A stretch of 64,000 bases of DNA, from contig NC_020167.2 in the NCBI RefSeq assembly GCF_000224145.3, positions 1,230,690 to 1,294,689 of the forward strand, given 5' to 3'. The DNA comes from Ciona intestinalis (taxonomy: Eukaryota > Chordata > Ascidiacea > Phlebobranchia > Cionidae). The notes under the pieces were generated by a model. It did no database searches and was not told where the DNA came from. It worked only from the letters and a program-made list of their open reading frames with translations. Position 1 is the stretch's first letter; every line of letters starts with the position of its first letter. Position numbers and translations under genes: made by a program. Below, piece by piece: positions 13,401-28,400 of the stretch.

Positions 13401-16400
13401 CACACACCTATTTATATACTTATTCTATTCGCAGTATCCATGGTGCGCCCATCCAAGTTGCTATCGTGGTGCCAAAAGATGACCGAAGGTTACCCCGGGG
13501 TAGAGGTCAACGACCTCACCTCATCTTGGAGAAATGGGTTAGCTTTATGTGCAATTGTGCATCGTTATCGACCGGATCTTATCGAATGGAGTCAACTAAC
13601 CCACACCAATATTCAAACCAACAATCAACTGGTTTGTACTTGATACTGAAAAGATTATATGTATCTTTTACACCCTGCATGTTAGGGTAATGTGCCCATT
13701 ATCTGCCTAAATCTTAGATCCCATGGCCTGACACGCCTAAGGGATCCCACCCACAAAAAATAGAGTAAAATAGTACGTTATGTGTATTTGAGTAATTGTG
13801 TTTACCTGTGCTTGTTGTATTGGGTCAATTAAGGTTTTTGTCATGAGCCCAATGTAGCCCGCGCCAGATTATATGTTGGTAAAGATCAAACAATTAAACA
13901 ATGAATATTGTTTGCACTGATTCTTAAAAGGCAGTTTCACGATGTTGACTACAATAAAGCTGGTTTCAAATCTGTTTGTTGTTTACTACATGTTTACCAA
14001 TAAAGCCTTCAACCAGGTGTATTGCAGGCATTTGACGCAGCCGAACAACATCTTGGCATTTCTCCTGTGATGACCGGCAAAGAAATGGCTGAAAAACCAG
14101 AAGTCGATCATCTTATGATGCTCACTTACATTTCACAGGTAAATTTACCATCCATATCTAGGTGTTTTCAATTTATGATGTGCAGTACATAATAAATGTC
14201 GTTTTTCTTCAGTTTTATGAAGTTTTTAAGAACGAGAAACCTTCCGATCTCAAGTCAAATGTCAACGCAGAAAGTGGGGAAGTCCCTACCACCCCAACAA
14301 GCCCCAGCGGGTTAAGCTCCACATCACCCTTCGGACTAATCACTCGACTTCTTTCGAAAAAGAGATCTTTGCATGTTAGTAACCACCGTCATCTTGCTTA
14401 TGAACTATGCACTAAAACCCCAGTGCTCAACACTGTGTATTACACCTATGTTCTCGTCAAATTCCTTCGTTCTGAACTATCGCAATAAACTTCTTCCTTT
14501 CATTTGTTGCGTAATTATAGATGTAGGACATCGCAACATTTGATTTAAAAGTTTTTGTGTCTTTTATGGCAAATACCATGCAAAACCCAGTGTGTGGCAA
14601 TGTTCTGGGTGTTTGTTAAGCTTGTATTGGTATTTAGGACAACCAAGAAAAGACTGGAAAGAAAAAGAAGTTTACCGGTCCATTCCACAAAAAGAAAACC
14701 AATTCCCCTGAACCTGAGGTGGTACAGAACAAAGAGAACCAAAGGTATGGAACAAATGAACACAAGTTTACTATTTATATAATTTATAAACCATTGTAGT
14801 ATTAGTCACCAATGTAAGTTTATGCAACCATAGCACTGCGAGAAAAGATGTGATAACAGTTGGAGGCACTGATGTTAAACTACGACCTAAAACATCGACT
14901 TCCGATTCAAAGTTGGTGAGCGATCGTGCCAGCAACAGGATCAGCGCGTTGTCAAATCAACTCATTTCACAATGGCAACAAAATGGATCTGAAACACGAA
15001 GTAACCCCAAACACAACCTGGTATGTTGATAAAGTAGGATGGGGGAAAATGGAACACTTATTAACTATTTCCTCGTCCCATTTGGTAGTAAACAAAGAAC
15101 ATTCAAAGAATTATAAAACTATATCTTCACAACCCCCATAAACTGTTGTTAGTTGTTTAAAAAACAATCAGAATATTTGGATATTATGTGATAAATGTGT
15201 GACATCTTCCCCCACAGTATTATACTGTTTGGTATATTCCTTAATGTTTAAACCAATTTGATGGCTTACGCAACACTAACTGTATTTATGAGTTGGTTTC
15301 TTGTATAATATTATGATGTGTAACAGTTTGTATAATTTTGCAGACTCCCAAACCATCTGCAAGTGATAAATGTTATTTCTGTGACCGACGCGTGTACATC
15401 GTTGAAAGGTTGAGTGCTGAAGGTTTTTTCTTCCATAGACAGTGCTTCGTATGTACTCACTGTGGTGTGACCCTCAGACGTGGTGGATATGAATTCGACA
15501 AAGAATCAGGTGCATAAAAAATATCAAACGTTTTCTTAATTGATAAAAAAATTCAAGTTTACTCATGATGCAACAGAAAAATAAGTAGCTTTTTTGCAGG
15601 AAAATTCTATTGCCGGGCTCACTACTTCGCTCATTCTGAAAACTTTAAAATGGCCGCTGCAAAACCGCAAAAGCAAGCTGTGCGCAAATCAAGTGAATCT
15701 GATGATAAGATAACACCGCTACCAAGTGATGGTAAGAGTAACTTGAAAGTTTGCATGGTTTGTATGTAATGTCATTCTCAAACCTCCAAAACACTTTGTA
15801 ACTCAAACTATGTCATGACTTGAAGTATCAAACACGCATGTGTGTGGAAATTGTGCACTTAAATGTTGTAATTGACTAATTTTTAATTAATTAGTTAAGT
15901 TAATAGTAATTTGCACACTTAGCTATCACTAGAAGCACCATCATGCATGAATTGTTAATCTTACTCACGAAGGTATAGCAAGGAAATGGGTTCACTGCAT
16001 AATTATCGTGATGGTGACTTTCATCACGTTACTTTCTCAAAAAAGTCTTGAGGTGTTGAACATAACATGGAAGACTCTCTCTCAATTGTGGAAGAAGAAA
16101 TCGACAGTTAAGAACAATGATGATGTTGGTTTACAAACAGATGAGCCAAGCAGAGGATCCTACAATGCCCATCCTCCTGTTGATGTAAAATCCTCTCCTA
16201 CTGATGGTTTTTCCGCAAAAAATTGGAAGTATAGAAATACACGCACACATAAATATGAAGTGAGCAACCTGAAGAGATGTTATTCTACTCTAGATGTTTC
16301 AAAGTTTCAAGATTCATTCATGAAACGATCCGGTTCCACAAGATCTTTATCCAAGCGGCCAATCTTTACTGCAAACATAGCTACGACCAGCAGTACCTTG

Positions 16401-19400
16401 ACTGAAGCAGCCAAATCACCACACCCACATTCGAATGACGAAGATGAAACTTTAGTTGTTCCTTCACCACAGAATCAAGCTAAGGAACCAAATCAATTCT
16501 ACCAAAACATCCTGAACCAAATATTTTCATTTTACTATCATGGCCTGTTCTTTGATTGGTTCCTCTTTCCCGTGATATCTCTCACGGTGCTCATGCAGCA
16601 TCATGAAACATTCACGTGCATAACTTCAGGCTTCTAACTCATGAACCATGTTTCTCACAAAAAAGATTGTTTCTTACAAAAATAGATCAGATTGAAAGTT
16701 TTATATTTTGTTTGTACCATAGTACAGTAAACTACTGCCTATTGTTTAAAAAGTGAATTTAATAATTTTTGCCTTTCTAACTATACACCACTGTGATAAT
16801 CATGTGTAAATTTTAATTCGTGCAATCCAACGCAAAACTTTTGTACATATATTGTAATAGACAATTTAATGTTCCTATTTACAAGTGTTACACCATTTTC
16901 TTTCTACACAAGTTCACTGTTGTGTGCAAAGTGATTCTTCCTATTCTGTATCCACAACATTAAGTTTCTGATGCTTTTCTATTATATTTAAATAACGTAC
17001 CAAATTTATAAAAATCGTGTTCTGTTTATTTTTAGTTCAAGTTTAACTTCTCAGTATAATACACTTTTGATAGGCATTGTATTAATTATATGTCTGTATT
17101 AATTAATAAGCATTTTATTACATGTAATAGGCGTTGTATAGATTGTTACATTGTTAAGCATGAAATGTTGGTAGCACATAGTGTATTATATCCTTGTTGC
17201 ATTTGGCATTGTGAAGTCATAAACGTTAAATTAATTTGTCACTGATAATTGCATGGTCTGTCTTGTGTGTCACTTGTAATTTGATCGCACGATTTAGATT
17301 GGTATCAACCTCTGCCTTGAGGCAACTAACCATACAAAGTGAGTCACACGATTCTGATGACACCGATTTGCGATTTGTTTTGCTATATTTAATATTTTGA
17401 TATTAACAATGCACTCCTTTAATCAGAATTAACATTTAATCATTCATCTTGCTTAGCTGTGTGATTGACAGCTTTCTGTAATATAATTAGCTTATTTTCA
17501 TGAATTCATTGTTGCAAAGGCTGTTAATCAATGTAATTTTATAATGTTGCTTATATAGTTGGTGGCGTGTGATTAAAAGTGGATGGTCCACTTGTTGTAA
17601 TAAACAACCATGGTTTCAATTAGTCATATCATTCGCTGATTTTTAGTTTAAAGGTCATTCTGCATTATAAATATACATCTTTGTAACCATATCCCAACTT
17701 CTATTGAATTTAGCATCGAATTAACATTTTGTAATCGGACCCTTGTCTATTCACGCGTGGCTATCGTGTCACAAGACAGGGAGACGCTTTTAATGAAAGG
17801 AGGAAAATGCTGAGATTATCCGGTTACTCTCCTTATATAACTTTAATTACACGGCTTATGTAGGTGATGTGGTGTTCTGTCATAGATGATTGGCATTGTA
17901 TAATCACAATGTGTTTTAAATCCTGTGTTGTCCCGTACAATTCTTTTCTCTTAATTTTACCCACAGTTCCATGCCTGCCTCGTGATTGGTCAATTTCACC
18001 TCATATCTTATTTCTGTTCCCTTCTTCCCTTTTGTAGCATTCTCTTCATACAGGAAGCAATGATGTCATACGCACATGCGTTCGATTGCTGTACCAATAG
18101 CGCGCGACATGACAAAAATTTGAAAATTCAATGCATGCTTGTTTATGTTTCTTCAGTTTAATTTTCCCGAAACTACACGTTTATATCCCATTTTCACTAG
18201 AAAAGTATTTTAAGCTGGCCCTGGACTAACATTTTACGTTATTTTGGCATACTGGAATCTATCCAAATAAAGTTTGTATTCCTTTTTGAAGGTGTGAAAC
18301 TGTTGAAACCAATTCAAGCTGGTTCTTACCGAACACCAGAGCGAATTGAGCTCGAAAACATTCACCACTTTATGCTTAACGACCAACAAGAGCTTTCCGA
18401 AGAAGCGGTAAACAAACACAATCTGAGTGGCACATACGACAAAAGCAATGTTGCTGCTGATAGTGAATACATGAGGTTAGTAGGTACAGTTGCACATTAT
18501 ACATACTGTATACAATATATATGATATCGTTGAAGCATTGAACTATCCTTAATGGCTATTGTTGTATGTTATTTTTTATAGCTATTTTGTTTATCAGTGC
18601 TTTTAAATCATAGTCGTTTTAACTTTATCCACAATACTGAAAGCAATCATACAAGTTTAACCAATCATACCAGTTTATAAAGGTTTAAAATAATCCAAAT
18701 TATTATATAGTATTGAAGGGTAAGATGGGACAGTTAGCACATAATTTCCAAATATCCTGATCGTCTTTTAAGCAATTAAAACTGTCTATGGAAGTCGTAA
18801 GGATACTGTTTTATAATTCCTTGAATGTTCTTTGTTTACTACCAAATGCAATGAAAAAGTAGAATAAAAGGGTGTCCCATCTTCCCCCACCCTACTATAA
18901 TTAAAAAAACATTTTTTTTTAGTGACTCCTCTGATGAGGACATAGATTGGGAGGCGGTGTTGAAAGAAGCGATGCAGGATCATGATCCGAGTGAGAGCGA
19001 GATTGACAGCGATGACGATCGAGATTACGACACTTCATCCAGAGGTATGAACCAAACATTTTAATTTTTTGCACACATGCAAGGCATTGTACCAGCAGAA
19101 TTTATTGTAAAGATATTGGTCTGACTTAATGTTTGGTATCAAATTTTACAAGTGTGATGCCCTAATTTCTCTGAATTTTTTAGAACAATGTTTTGTTTGT
19201 GATGCAGTGTGTTTGATTACTTGCAATGTGGTTTTATAAACAGATACATGTATTGCCAAAATTGTTACTTTAATTTGCATGTAGTAAGAACTTAAAGAAG
19301 TCGTTTACAAAAATATTATTGTTACACTTTCTGATCAATCAGTGTTGGTTATTCTATCATAATTTACTATGAAACAATTTGTAATTTAAAAAAAAATGGC

Positions 19401-22400
19401 AAAAGGTTCTTGTCTGCACAATATCACTACTTTATCGTACTTGGAGGAGTCTTACCTCAACCAATCAGTGAACAGTGTTTGTGATGAAACAATGGCAGAT
19501 ATAACGGACGAATCAGAAGGTAGAATGACTTTGCATCATGTTGAGGCTCTGGTGCTTGGAAATTAACCTCTTCCACTAACAAACGCTGTTGTTCGTAAAA
19601 CTAACAATTCACACTTCTTTGCTTAAGCATGGGCAAGAAATGTCAGGATTTTGAGATCGCTCTCACTTTGCGCACTTCTGCTTCTTTTTGAAGACCAACT
19701 TCTTGTTTCTCCCACTGGTGTTTTCTAGTCACCTTTAGCACTGTGTTCTATTGGTGAATGCGTCACAACAGTTACTTAATTCATATTAGATATGTACTTG
19801 TTATCGCACTTAATGCTTGTAAATAGGTATAAATATTATTATTTCTAATTTTGTCCCTGTTTTGCTTATTTCTTGCAGATGAATGTGAAGAAAAAGTTCT
19901 TAAATCCAACTTATCGCCAGTGGCTGAAGGTAAATCTCACCAAGTGCATAGAATTATCACCACATAAACCATGCATATTCATTAGTAACCCAAAAATTTC
20001 AATCTTTGAATTCTGTCTTTGTGCCATAGTAGTGTCATAGGATTAGGATTAGTTTGTTTGCAGTGACTTCTTAGCATTGTCACACTTGTGAAAATCAGTG
20101 TTCCAAGGATTAAGCTCTTCCTGATTTCCTGTATTGCTTCCTAGTTATCTTGCTAGTGCATGCCTAGTTATTATAATGTGCCAAGTTATAAAATTGTTCT
20201 CTATATATTTCATAAGTGTAGTAGAGTGGGGGAAGATGGGACAACTTTTCATTCTATTTTCTTGTTCCATTTGGTTGTAAACAAAGAACACTCAAAGAAT
20301 CATATGCTCACGACTTTCGTAGACTGTTGTTAATTGTTTAAAACACGATTCGGATGTTTGGTTATTATGTGCTAAAGGTGTCCCATCTGACCCCACAGTA
20401 CCATATATACTAAACTTTGGGAACATGAAGACATATATTATTATGCTTGGTGAAAACTTGGGTTGATATTACATTTGAACCATGCTGTTATAAACTGTAA
20501 TGTGGTATACATTGTAGTTATGTTGTATTCAATCTACAACTCGCATAAACATGGTTTTAATCCTTAAGTTGGAATAATTATCTGTCTACTGTCTGTATGC
20601 ACAGTGCACTGTCAGACAGGAAATTTGGGGTAGGATTACAGCGTGTTGGTTTGCCACTTGGTTGTGTTGATTGATTGGATTTCCTCCGTAAAGAGCGAAC
20701 AATTGCGCTCGTGGTCCAGGAAGTGAACCATATGTCTCACGAAGCTATGGTGCACCGTTCTCTCAGTGTGTCCTGTTACTTTATCTAGCTGCTATGTGCT
20801 GAAGTTGTTTGCAAACATTGCGATTTTGTTTTGATGACAGTGAGTGTGTGAGTTAGTGTTAATATGGAAGTTGTTTCAAAGTTGCCTTCCACGCTTGTTG
20901 ATATGCTAAATGCCAGCTCTCGTTTCTGCCAGCAGGAATCAAAGCAATATTCAAGCAACTTTTTGTTGTGTCCAGATGATGAGCAACCATTCAGCAATGA
21001 TCTAAATGATGACGGGCCAGAAAAGATGGCAGATTATCAAAAGGAGCAAGAGGATGAAATCAAATCTCCTGAAGAGAAAAAGTCGTCAAGTGCCGAATCT
21101 TCATCAAATGGTGAAAACAGCATGGCCACAGTTGACTTTGGTTCAGAAGAGGAAGAGATTGAGATAAATGGAGAACCTCATAGCATTACCAATGGAGAAT
21201 CTGTTAAACCTTTGCAAAGAACTTTACCTCGTTCATGCAGGGACTCCAAGTTAAATCTGGTTAGCGATAATAGTTTTGAGGATTTATTTCAAAGCGTTGA
21301 AGTTGAAAGTGATCAGCCAAACGATCCGGAGACACCAGAAGAATGCCTTTTCCTCTCCATCTCTGAGATGAAACTGCATAGCCAAAAGTTTAACCTTGAA
21401 CTGACACCCCAAAAGTGCAGAGTCAACTACATTCCCAAGAAGGAGTTGTCAGTTATATCTGGCAATCACAGTGATGCCGGTCACGATTCAGATGGTGTTT
21501 CATCAACATACGATGCTGTGCACGTTTGGTTGTCCGGTTGTCTTAAACTTGACTCTGCAAGTGACAGTGAACAGAAGCCAGCAACAAATGGATTGAAAGG
21601 ACTAGGTGAGACAGCTGGTCTTCTCTACTGCTTATATAAAGGTTTTTGGGTGGTTTTGGCAGCAAATGTTCGTTTCAAGCTTTGGTGTTTTAAACATCTG
21701 CTGTGTTTGTTTTTCACTCAAACTTGATTTGTTGATTTGGTCTTCTATGTTTTATATAACAAACATCAACCACATATTTCTGTTCATTTTCTATTCAGTT
21801 TTTCTCACTGTGTTTTATATCACTGTCTTGATTGTTTTTGAAATTTCTGATGGCAGAATACTCGGCATTTATTGTTTTTCATTTCATTTGTGGTTTGTTG
21901 GTTTGTAATCACTAATGCTTTTAAGTAACGTAAAATTTGGGTGTGTAAGTTTTATTCTTACCTAATAAACTAATTGCATGGTAATTGCACGTCACCCAAT
22001 TCATACTTGTGCATGCGTGATTACTTTGATTTGCATAACAATTTAAACTTTGCATACTAAATTATCCCATTCAACCCTTAGACTTTATTACTAACCTTTT
22101 TTTTATGATATAGAACTGGACACAAGTGATTTTTCACATGTTTCAAGTGACGACGAAAAGGTGATTTGAATGTTTTTTTTACTTTATTTATTTTAAAAGC
22201 ACTTTATCTGCTTTTACTTTAAACCCAATGTGACAACTTTTCCTTTTTAAAAAAAAAAGAAAAATATTTATCCTACAGTAAATTTATGTTTTTTAATAAA
22301 CTCAATTCTGGCTGTCGTTACCAAAAAGACAAGTTAATATCTAATGATGTTATTACCAGGTCAAGAAAGCTCAGAGTTTATCCACTTCCTCATCTGCATC

Positions 22401-25400
22401 ACCTTTAGATGACGACACTCAAGAACTTGTCACAAAATACAACCAAGTCCTCGATGAGAAACAAAATGATGAAAATGTTGATACTGATGTGGCCAAGACA
22501 GAGAATTTTAAAGTGGGATTTGTTTTATTTGATTAAAATTATGTGCACAGTTTACATTGCTACTCGATATTTGGATGTAGTAGTTAGAACATTCTATTGG
22601 TTTGACTTCTTTTGAAAAACTTTAATAGAAAAAATAAAAAAAATAATAATGGAAAAATATTTTTCTTGTTATATTAGAGTGCTTCATTCCCAGTTTATTA
22701 TTTTATGTTTATTTTTTACTAAAAGTTCCAGTAATGCAAATTATTTTCAGGATAAGCAAGGTGTTCAAACTCTTTCAAATGGAGATACAGCTGCTGGTAA
22801 GTTCTCGATACTTGTTAGTTGTACCTTCAGTGTTTATCCTATGGTTTTTGTTACTTTTATCGGAAACTTGTGCTTAATTCATGTTTTTTTCCCCAAGGTT
22901 TAAAGAGTGTAAGTTTAAGTTCAATCAGCACAGAATCACTAAGTGACAATGCAGACGTACCTCAAAGTCCTTTAAAACCAAAGTTAGACCAACAAATAAA
23001 CACTGCCACTGCTACCACTAAGCCATCAGGTGAACTAGAAAATACGGATTTGTGCAATGATGATGAAAACAAACAGACTGCTGATGTAAGCACCCACCAA
23101 GCTGCCATGCCTGATAAGAAGCCAAGGACAGTATTTGGTATATTAAGTAGTCCTGTGTCTGAAGTAAAAGACCTACCATCTGGTCATAAAGAAGAGCCAG
23201 AAAAAATAGCTGCCAAAAATATTGAAAATGTTAAGCCAAAAGAAGCAGAAAGTACAGAAGAAATCAATGGACAACATCATATGCAACGTTTTGACACATT
23301 AGACCGTGTGGAAAATTACTTGAACAAAACTCCTGTTGGAATTAATGATTCGATCACGGAGGAGAAATTTATGATAAACAGATCAGAAGATGGTCTTAGT
23401 TTATCCGATGCATCTGTGGATGAGGACATCGAACTATCTTCTAACAGTTCCTCGTAAGTTGACCTACGTTAAAATTTTTGGCTGTTGCTACAAATTAAGT
23501 CTGAGCTATTTTTTTCTAAAAATCTAATGTCCAATTACTTCAGGAAAGAAGCGTTCAGGTTTATTTTGTATTTAACACATGATAAACTTTTTTAAACTTT
23601 AGAAAAAACTTTTTTGAAACAGGTTTTAATTATCTTTCAGATCTGGTTCAGAATTAAACACGGCACAACTTGATGTGAGTGATCTCATCAAGGATAACTC
23701 GGATAAGAAATCGTGTCCTCCAGATGCTTCTCTTCTTAAAGATAAACTTGGGAAGCAGCCAGTAAGCTCCGAACAGAAGAGGACCTTTCCTCGCCTCCCA
23801 TCCACAGAAAGCATCATGATCAGAGCTTCATTCACAGGGAAGGGAAACAACACAAGCGTTTGGAGCAATCTTGATAGTGGGTTTAATTGTTTATCATAAG
23901 TTTTACAAAGTCTCGTCTGTGTTCAATAGAATTTTGGTATGAAATAATGCACAAAATGCAGTTGTGGAAAATCTAAAATGGTTTTGTAAAAGCATATACC
24001 ACCTTTGCAACTGTTTATTTTTTAAAAAAAATATTTTTTATTGCGTAATGTGACTGGACCTGCTTAGTGTTTGTTCGGCCACCGTTAAAAAATATGAAAG
24101 CTAAAGTGAGATTTTTTTATTATAGATATCATATATGTAACTCAAACTATTATTATTGTTGCATAAATTTTGATTTAAAATTATTTTTTTTTATCCAAAC
24201 AGATGAGAGCATGACATCAGAAAAAGATGTCACTCGACCAACACCTCGTCCACGAAGCACTGCCTTCTGTGATTCTTCGTTTATTTCAAACTACAGACCT
24301 GGTCCTGACAGCACTTTATCATCTGATGAAACCAAAGTTTCCGCTGCTCCAACTGAACGCAAATCCTCATTCGATAGGTTCGTTCAAATATCCACTTTTT
24401 TGACTTTTAATGAAATTTCTGAATTAACATAAACTCTTAAGCAAAATGTCGTTAATTATTGAGGTAATGGGCCAAGTGTCGCCTAAGCATTAATCCCATA
24501 TATTTAGATGTACTGGGACCTTATATTTAAGCGACAGTTGGCCTATTACTCCAATGATTTACGCCATTTTGCTTCACAGTTTATATAAATTCGAAAAACG
24601 TACCTTAGGATAAAAATTAAAGAATAGGCTCTTCAATTTTACAAAATCTCTCATCAGTTTGGAGCTCCAAATGAAACTTCGCCTTCGAGCGAGGAAAAAA
24701 TGGTTTCGCCAAGAATCCCTAACGAGCAAACAGAACAAAGAGCACTCCTCTCCATCGCAACCATCGGTCGCTGACTCTGGGATTTCTCTTCGTGATAAAG
24801 ATGCCTCATCACCGGATGTCGCCGAAGATGAACCACCAACTTATAATTCCACGTACGAAAGTTTTTCTTTTTACAATTAGTTAGTGTTGCTAACATTTTT
24901 AATTTAGTTTATTTCTAACAATATGCTTTGCTTGGTTACTACAATGTATATGTAACCACATGGCAGTGTGTACAGTATAGGGTGTTATTAAAGTAATGTC
25001 AAGAAAAAACGTCATTTCTTTGCTTTTTAATCAAAAATTTTGCTATTTTTATTAGTTTTATAGTATTTCAACCAGAAAATATTTAAAAATGTGTTGCCAT
25101 TTTGCCTTACTCTTTTTTTTAACACAATATTACAGTTTGAGCAATCAAGTGGATGTTATAGTTACTGAACCCAACACACCAAACAACCAATCTCATTCAA
25201 GATCGAAATCATTCGATTCCGACAACGATCAGTTCTTTACCCCTCCTTCCCGTCGTAACCCCCAAAGTGGGGTCATGAACCCCATATCACCCACATCAGG
25301 ACGAACCAGACCCCCTACCAGTAGACAGAGATCATTCTTAGGTAAGTGGTGTGTTTCCTGGTTTATAGTAGGAAGGAGAAAAACGGGACACCTTTAGCAC

Positions 25401-28400
25401 ATAATATTCAAATATCCTGATCGTGTTTTAAACAATTAACAACGGTCTATGGGAGTCGTGATGATACGGTTTTATAATTCTTTGAATATTATTTGTTTAC
25501 TATCGAATGGGACGAGAAAATAGAATGGAAAATATGTCCCATGTTCCCCCACCCTACTACATAACTTATGGTTTAAGTTTGTGGTGTTCAATCTTTTTCT
25601 TTTTGCTGCCATTTTTATATCACCATAAGACCATGTAGCACCTTCTTGAAACAAATTCAGTACATGGCACAAACTTCATAAATTTATTTCAATTTCCAAC
25701 TGGTTTGACCAGTAAACCTAAATGGTTTGCTTGCAAACCAACTAAAATACCTCAGTATGACGTGTACTACCAGTTAAGAACAACTGGTCTGAACAGTTCG
25801 TCAAGGCTTTTCATATCACTCTGTTTTTTTTTCAAAATATCGATTATTTAAAATCAATTAGTTTGTATACATTGTGAACAACTCAATAATGGGAAAATTC
25901 CTACTCAAAATACCCTTGTGCAAATATTATTTTCTCATTACTCGCTAACCAACCAACAAATAATCAACCAACACACTTGAAGTTAATAGATAAAAAAAGA
26001 ATTTATTCTGCTCGGGGCAATCACGTCCACGTCGCTTATAGGGCCACACTTTCCACTAATGTACTTAAAAGTAGAATAAAATAAGTCCTTTAAATCGCCA
26101 CCGATCACATTGTGTATTTTTCCGCCGTCTCGCCATCATCACTGACGTCATCTATGCGTTACTATTTCGTCACAATTGACGTTAGCACCCAGAACAACCC
26201 TCCCACCACAACAAGTCCTCTTGCTCGTATTAAATGGCGACTCCCCACAACACGAGTCCGGCCGAACAGAGTTTGGGTTTCGAGTTTTTTTCGGCAGTTT
26301 TGGTTGCCCTGAAAAAACAAAAAAAAGCAAAAAGTCAAAAAACGTTCAAAACCGATGTAAGCGTATCAAAGTATCACGTATAGTATGCATATTTTTACTC
26401 ATTAACGATTAGGTCTCGCCGTATAGCACACGAAACGTGTGGACAATAATGCTTAAAAACAAAATTAAACATTACATTTTGCTGCATGTAGCAACAACAG
26501 CAGTCCATGCAGCTCGTGATGATTTTAGATAAATCGGATTTCCTTTATCCTGTTTCGAAATCCCGTGTATTGCGTGTGAACTTAGCTGAATAGGCTGGGT
26601 AATTTAAACATATTTTGCTTTAATGGTGGTGTGCATAGTATGTAGATGTTTCCTAAAAGTGCCCAGCCATATACGAAATAAAATAGTCGTATAATTGCAA
26701 CCCCGGAAATCCCTATGATATATAGTAGGGAGGGGAAAAGTGGGAAACATTTTTATCCCATTTTCTCGTTCCATTTGGTAAAAAAAAAACATTCAAAGAA
26801 TTATAAAACCGTAACCTCACTACTCGCATATAGACCGTTGGTAATATTTTAAAACACTATCAATATATTTGAATATTATCTGCAAAAGGCGTTTCATCTT
26901 CACCGCCACATATATATAAGGAACCCCAAAACTCACCGTACACACATAGTGTAAGTTGGTTGTAGCACTGAGACCTGTGGTCCGAACAGCAGTCATCAAA
27001 GTAGAGGTAACACGCAATATCACAGAAACAACCTGACGCAGTATAACAGTTCGGGTCTTGACCATGACAACAAGTTGGTAAACCGAACTCGGCCCTCGCG
27101 GCGCACGTTGACGGAAATAACGGATCTGAAACCGGGTTTCAAACGTTTTTACACCAACTAAAACCAACAACTCTGTTTTGGACTTTATTTTGATGGAAAG
27201 CGTTGAAAGCTATATTGTTGTTGTCTGTACGAAATTACATGATTTAGTAGGGTGGGGAATATGGGACACATTTTTATTCTATTTTCTCGCCCCATTTGGT
27301 AGTAAACAAAGAACATTCAAAGTATTATAAAATCATATCCTCACGACTTCTATAGACCGCTGTTAATTGTTAAAACACGATTAGGATATTTGGATATTAT
27401 GTTCCAAAGGTGTCCCAACTTCCCCACCCTGCTATACATATCACTGCGGGTTTCTGTAGGTTACTTTCCTTTCCCATGGTTACCTGGTGGAGCGGTGGTA
27501 ATGGCTGTCGCCTTTTTCACTCGACCTCTTCCTTGGTTATACCACCATTGAGGTGGTTTGGCCGATTCCAATCGTTTAAGTTTGACAAACCTCATGTTAA
27601 CTGGTGTACCATGCGGACAATACCTTATCATACTCAACATAACAGTTACCAATATCGGTACACTCCATTCCATAATCAAGGCCTTTCTCGTCTACTTTAT
27701 TCAATCAAGCATCGTCAACCTATAGATAAGCAAGGTGGAATATAAATATTGCTGTTTTAAACTATCGTGCTTGCTGAAAATGATAAATTCTGCTTTACAC
27801 GGTATATGATGCTGCGACGTTTACTTATATAGCTGCTAACAGCAAACATGCGTTTAGGATTCACATCGTCGGCAAGAAGCGCATCGGTTTGTTGTCAACT
27901 GATCCCCTTGTTAAAATTGTAAGCATTCGCCTACGAGCTACGATAATCCTTTAAACTTTACGTGCTAGCTCATTAAAACGACCAATTTCCACAACATCCT
28001 TGCCAAATTTGTTTACAAACTTGCTGAACACGCCAATCAAGGTTAAACGTCTCTTAATACAGTGCCTGTGATCTTCTGCTTTAAAACGTTCATACAAACC
28101 GTTCCAGCCGCCGGGCAACCAAGTGTAGTTAAAAAACACCAGCCAACAGGTTAATACGTTACGACGAATAAGGTGTGCGTTGTAAATGAAAGGTCTCCGC
28201 CCACACAAACCTCACTTAAAACCCACGACGGCAAAGCGACGAAGTGACTTTAGATCTTACCACGATAAGGTCAAATCTTAAACCGCATCTGTAAATTGCA
28301 GTATAGGTTTGCAGGCTTTCAAAAACACGTTTTATCTTGCGCTTAAATTACGATTACCTTGTGTTTGATTCACTTAAAACACAGCGTAAATCACCTGGTT

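Noticed and set aside
27951..28208. 85-residue minus-strand open frame upstream of the nested gene
   Set aside because: No ATG at its start, no splice partner in phase, no recognisable motif; left as background although some of it looks protein-like.
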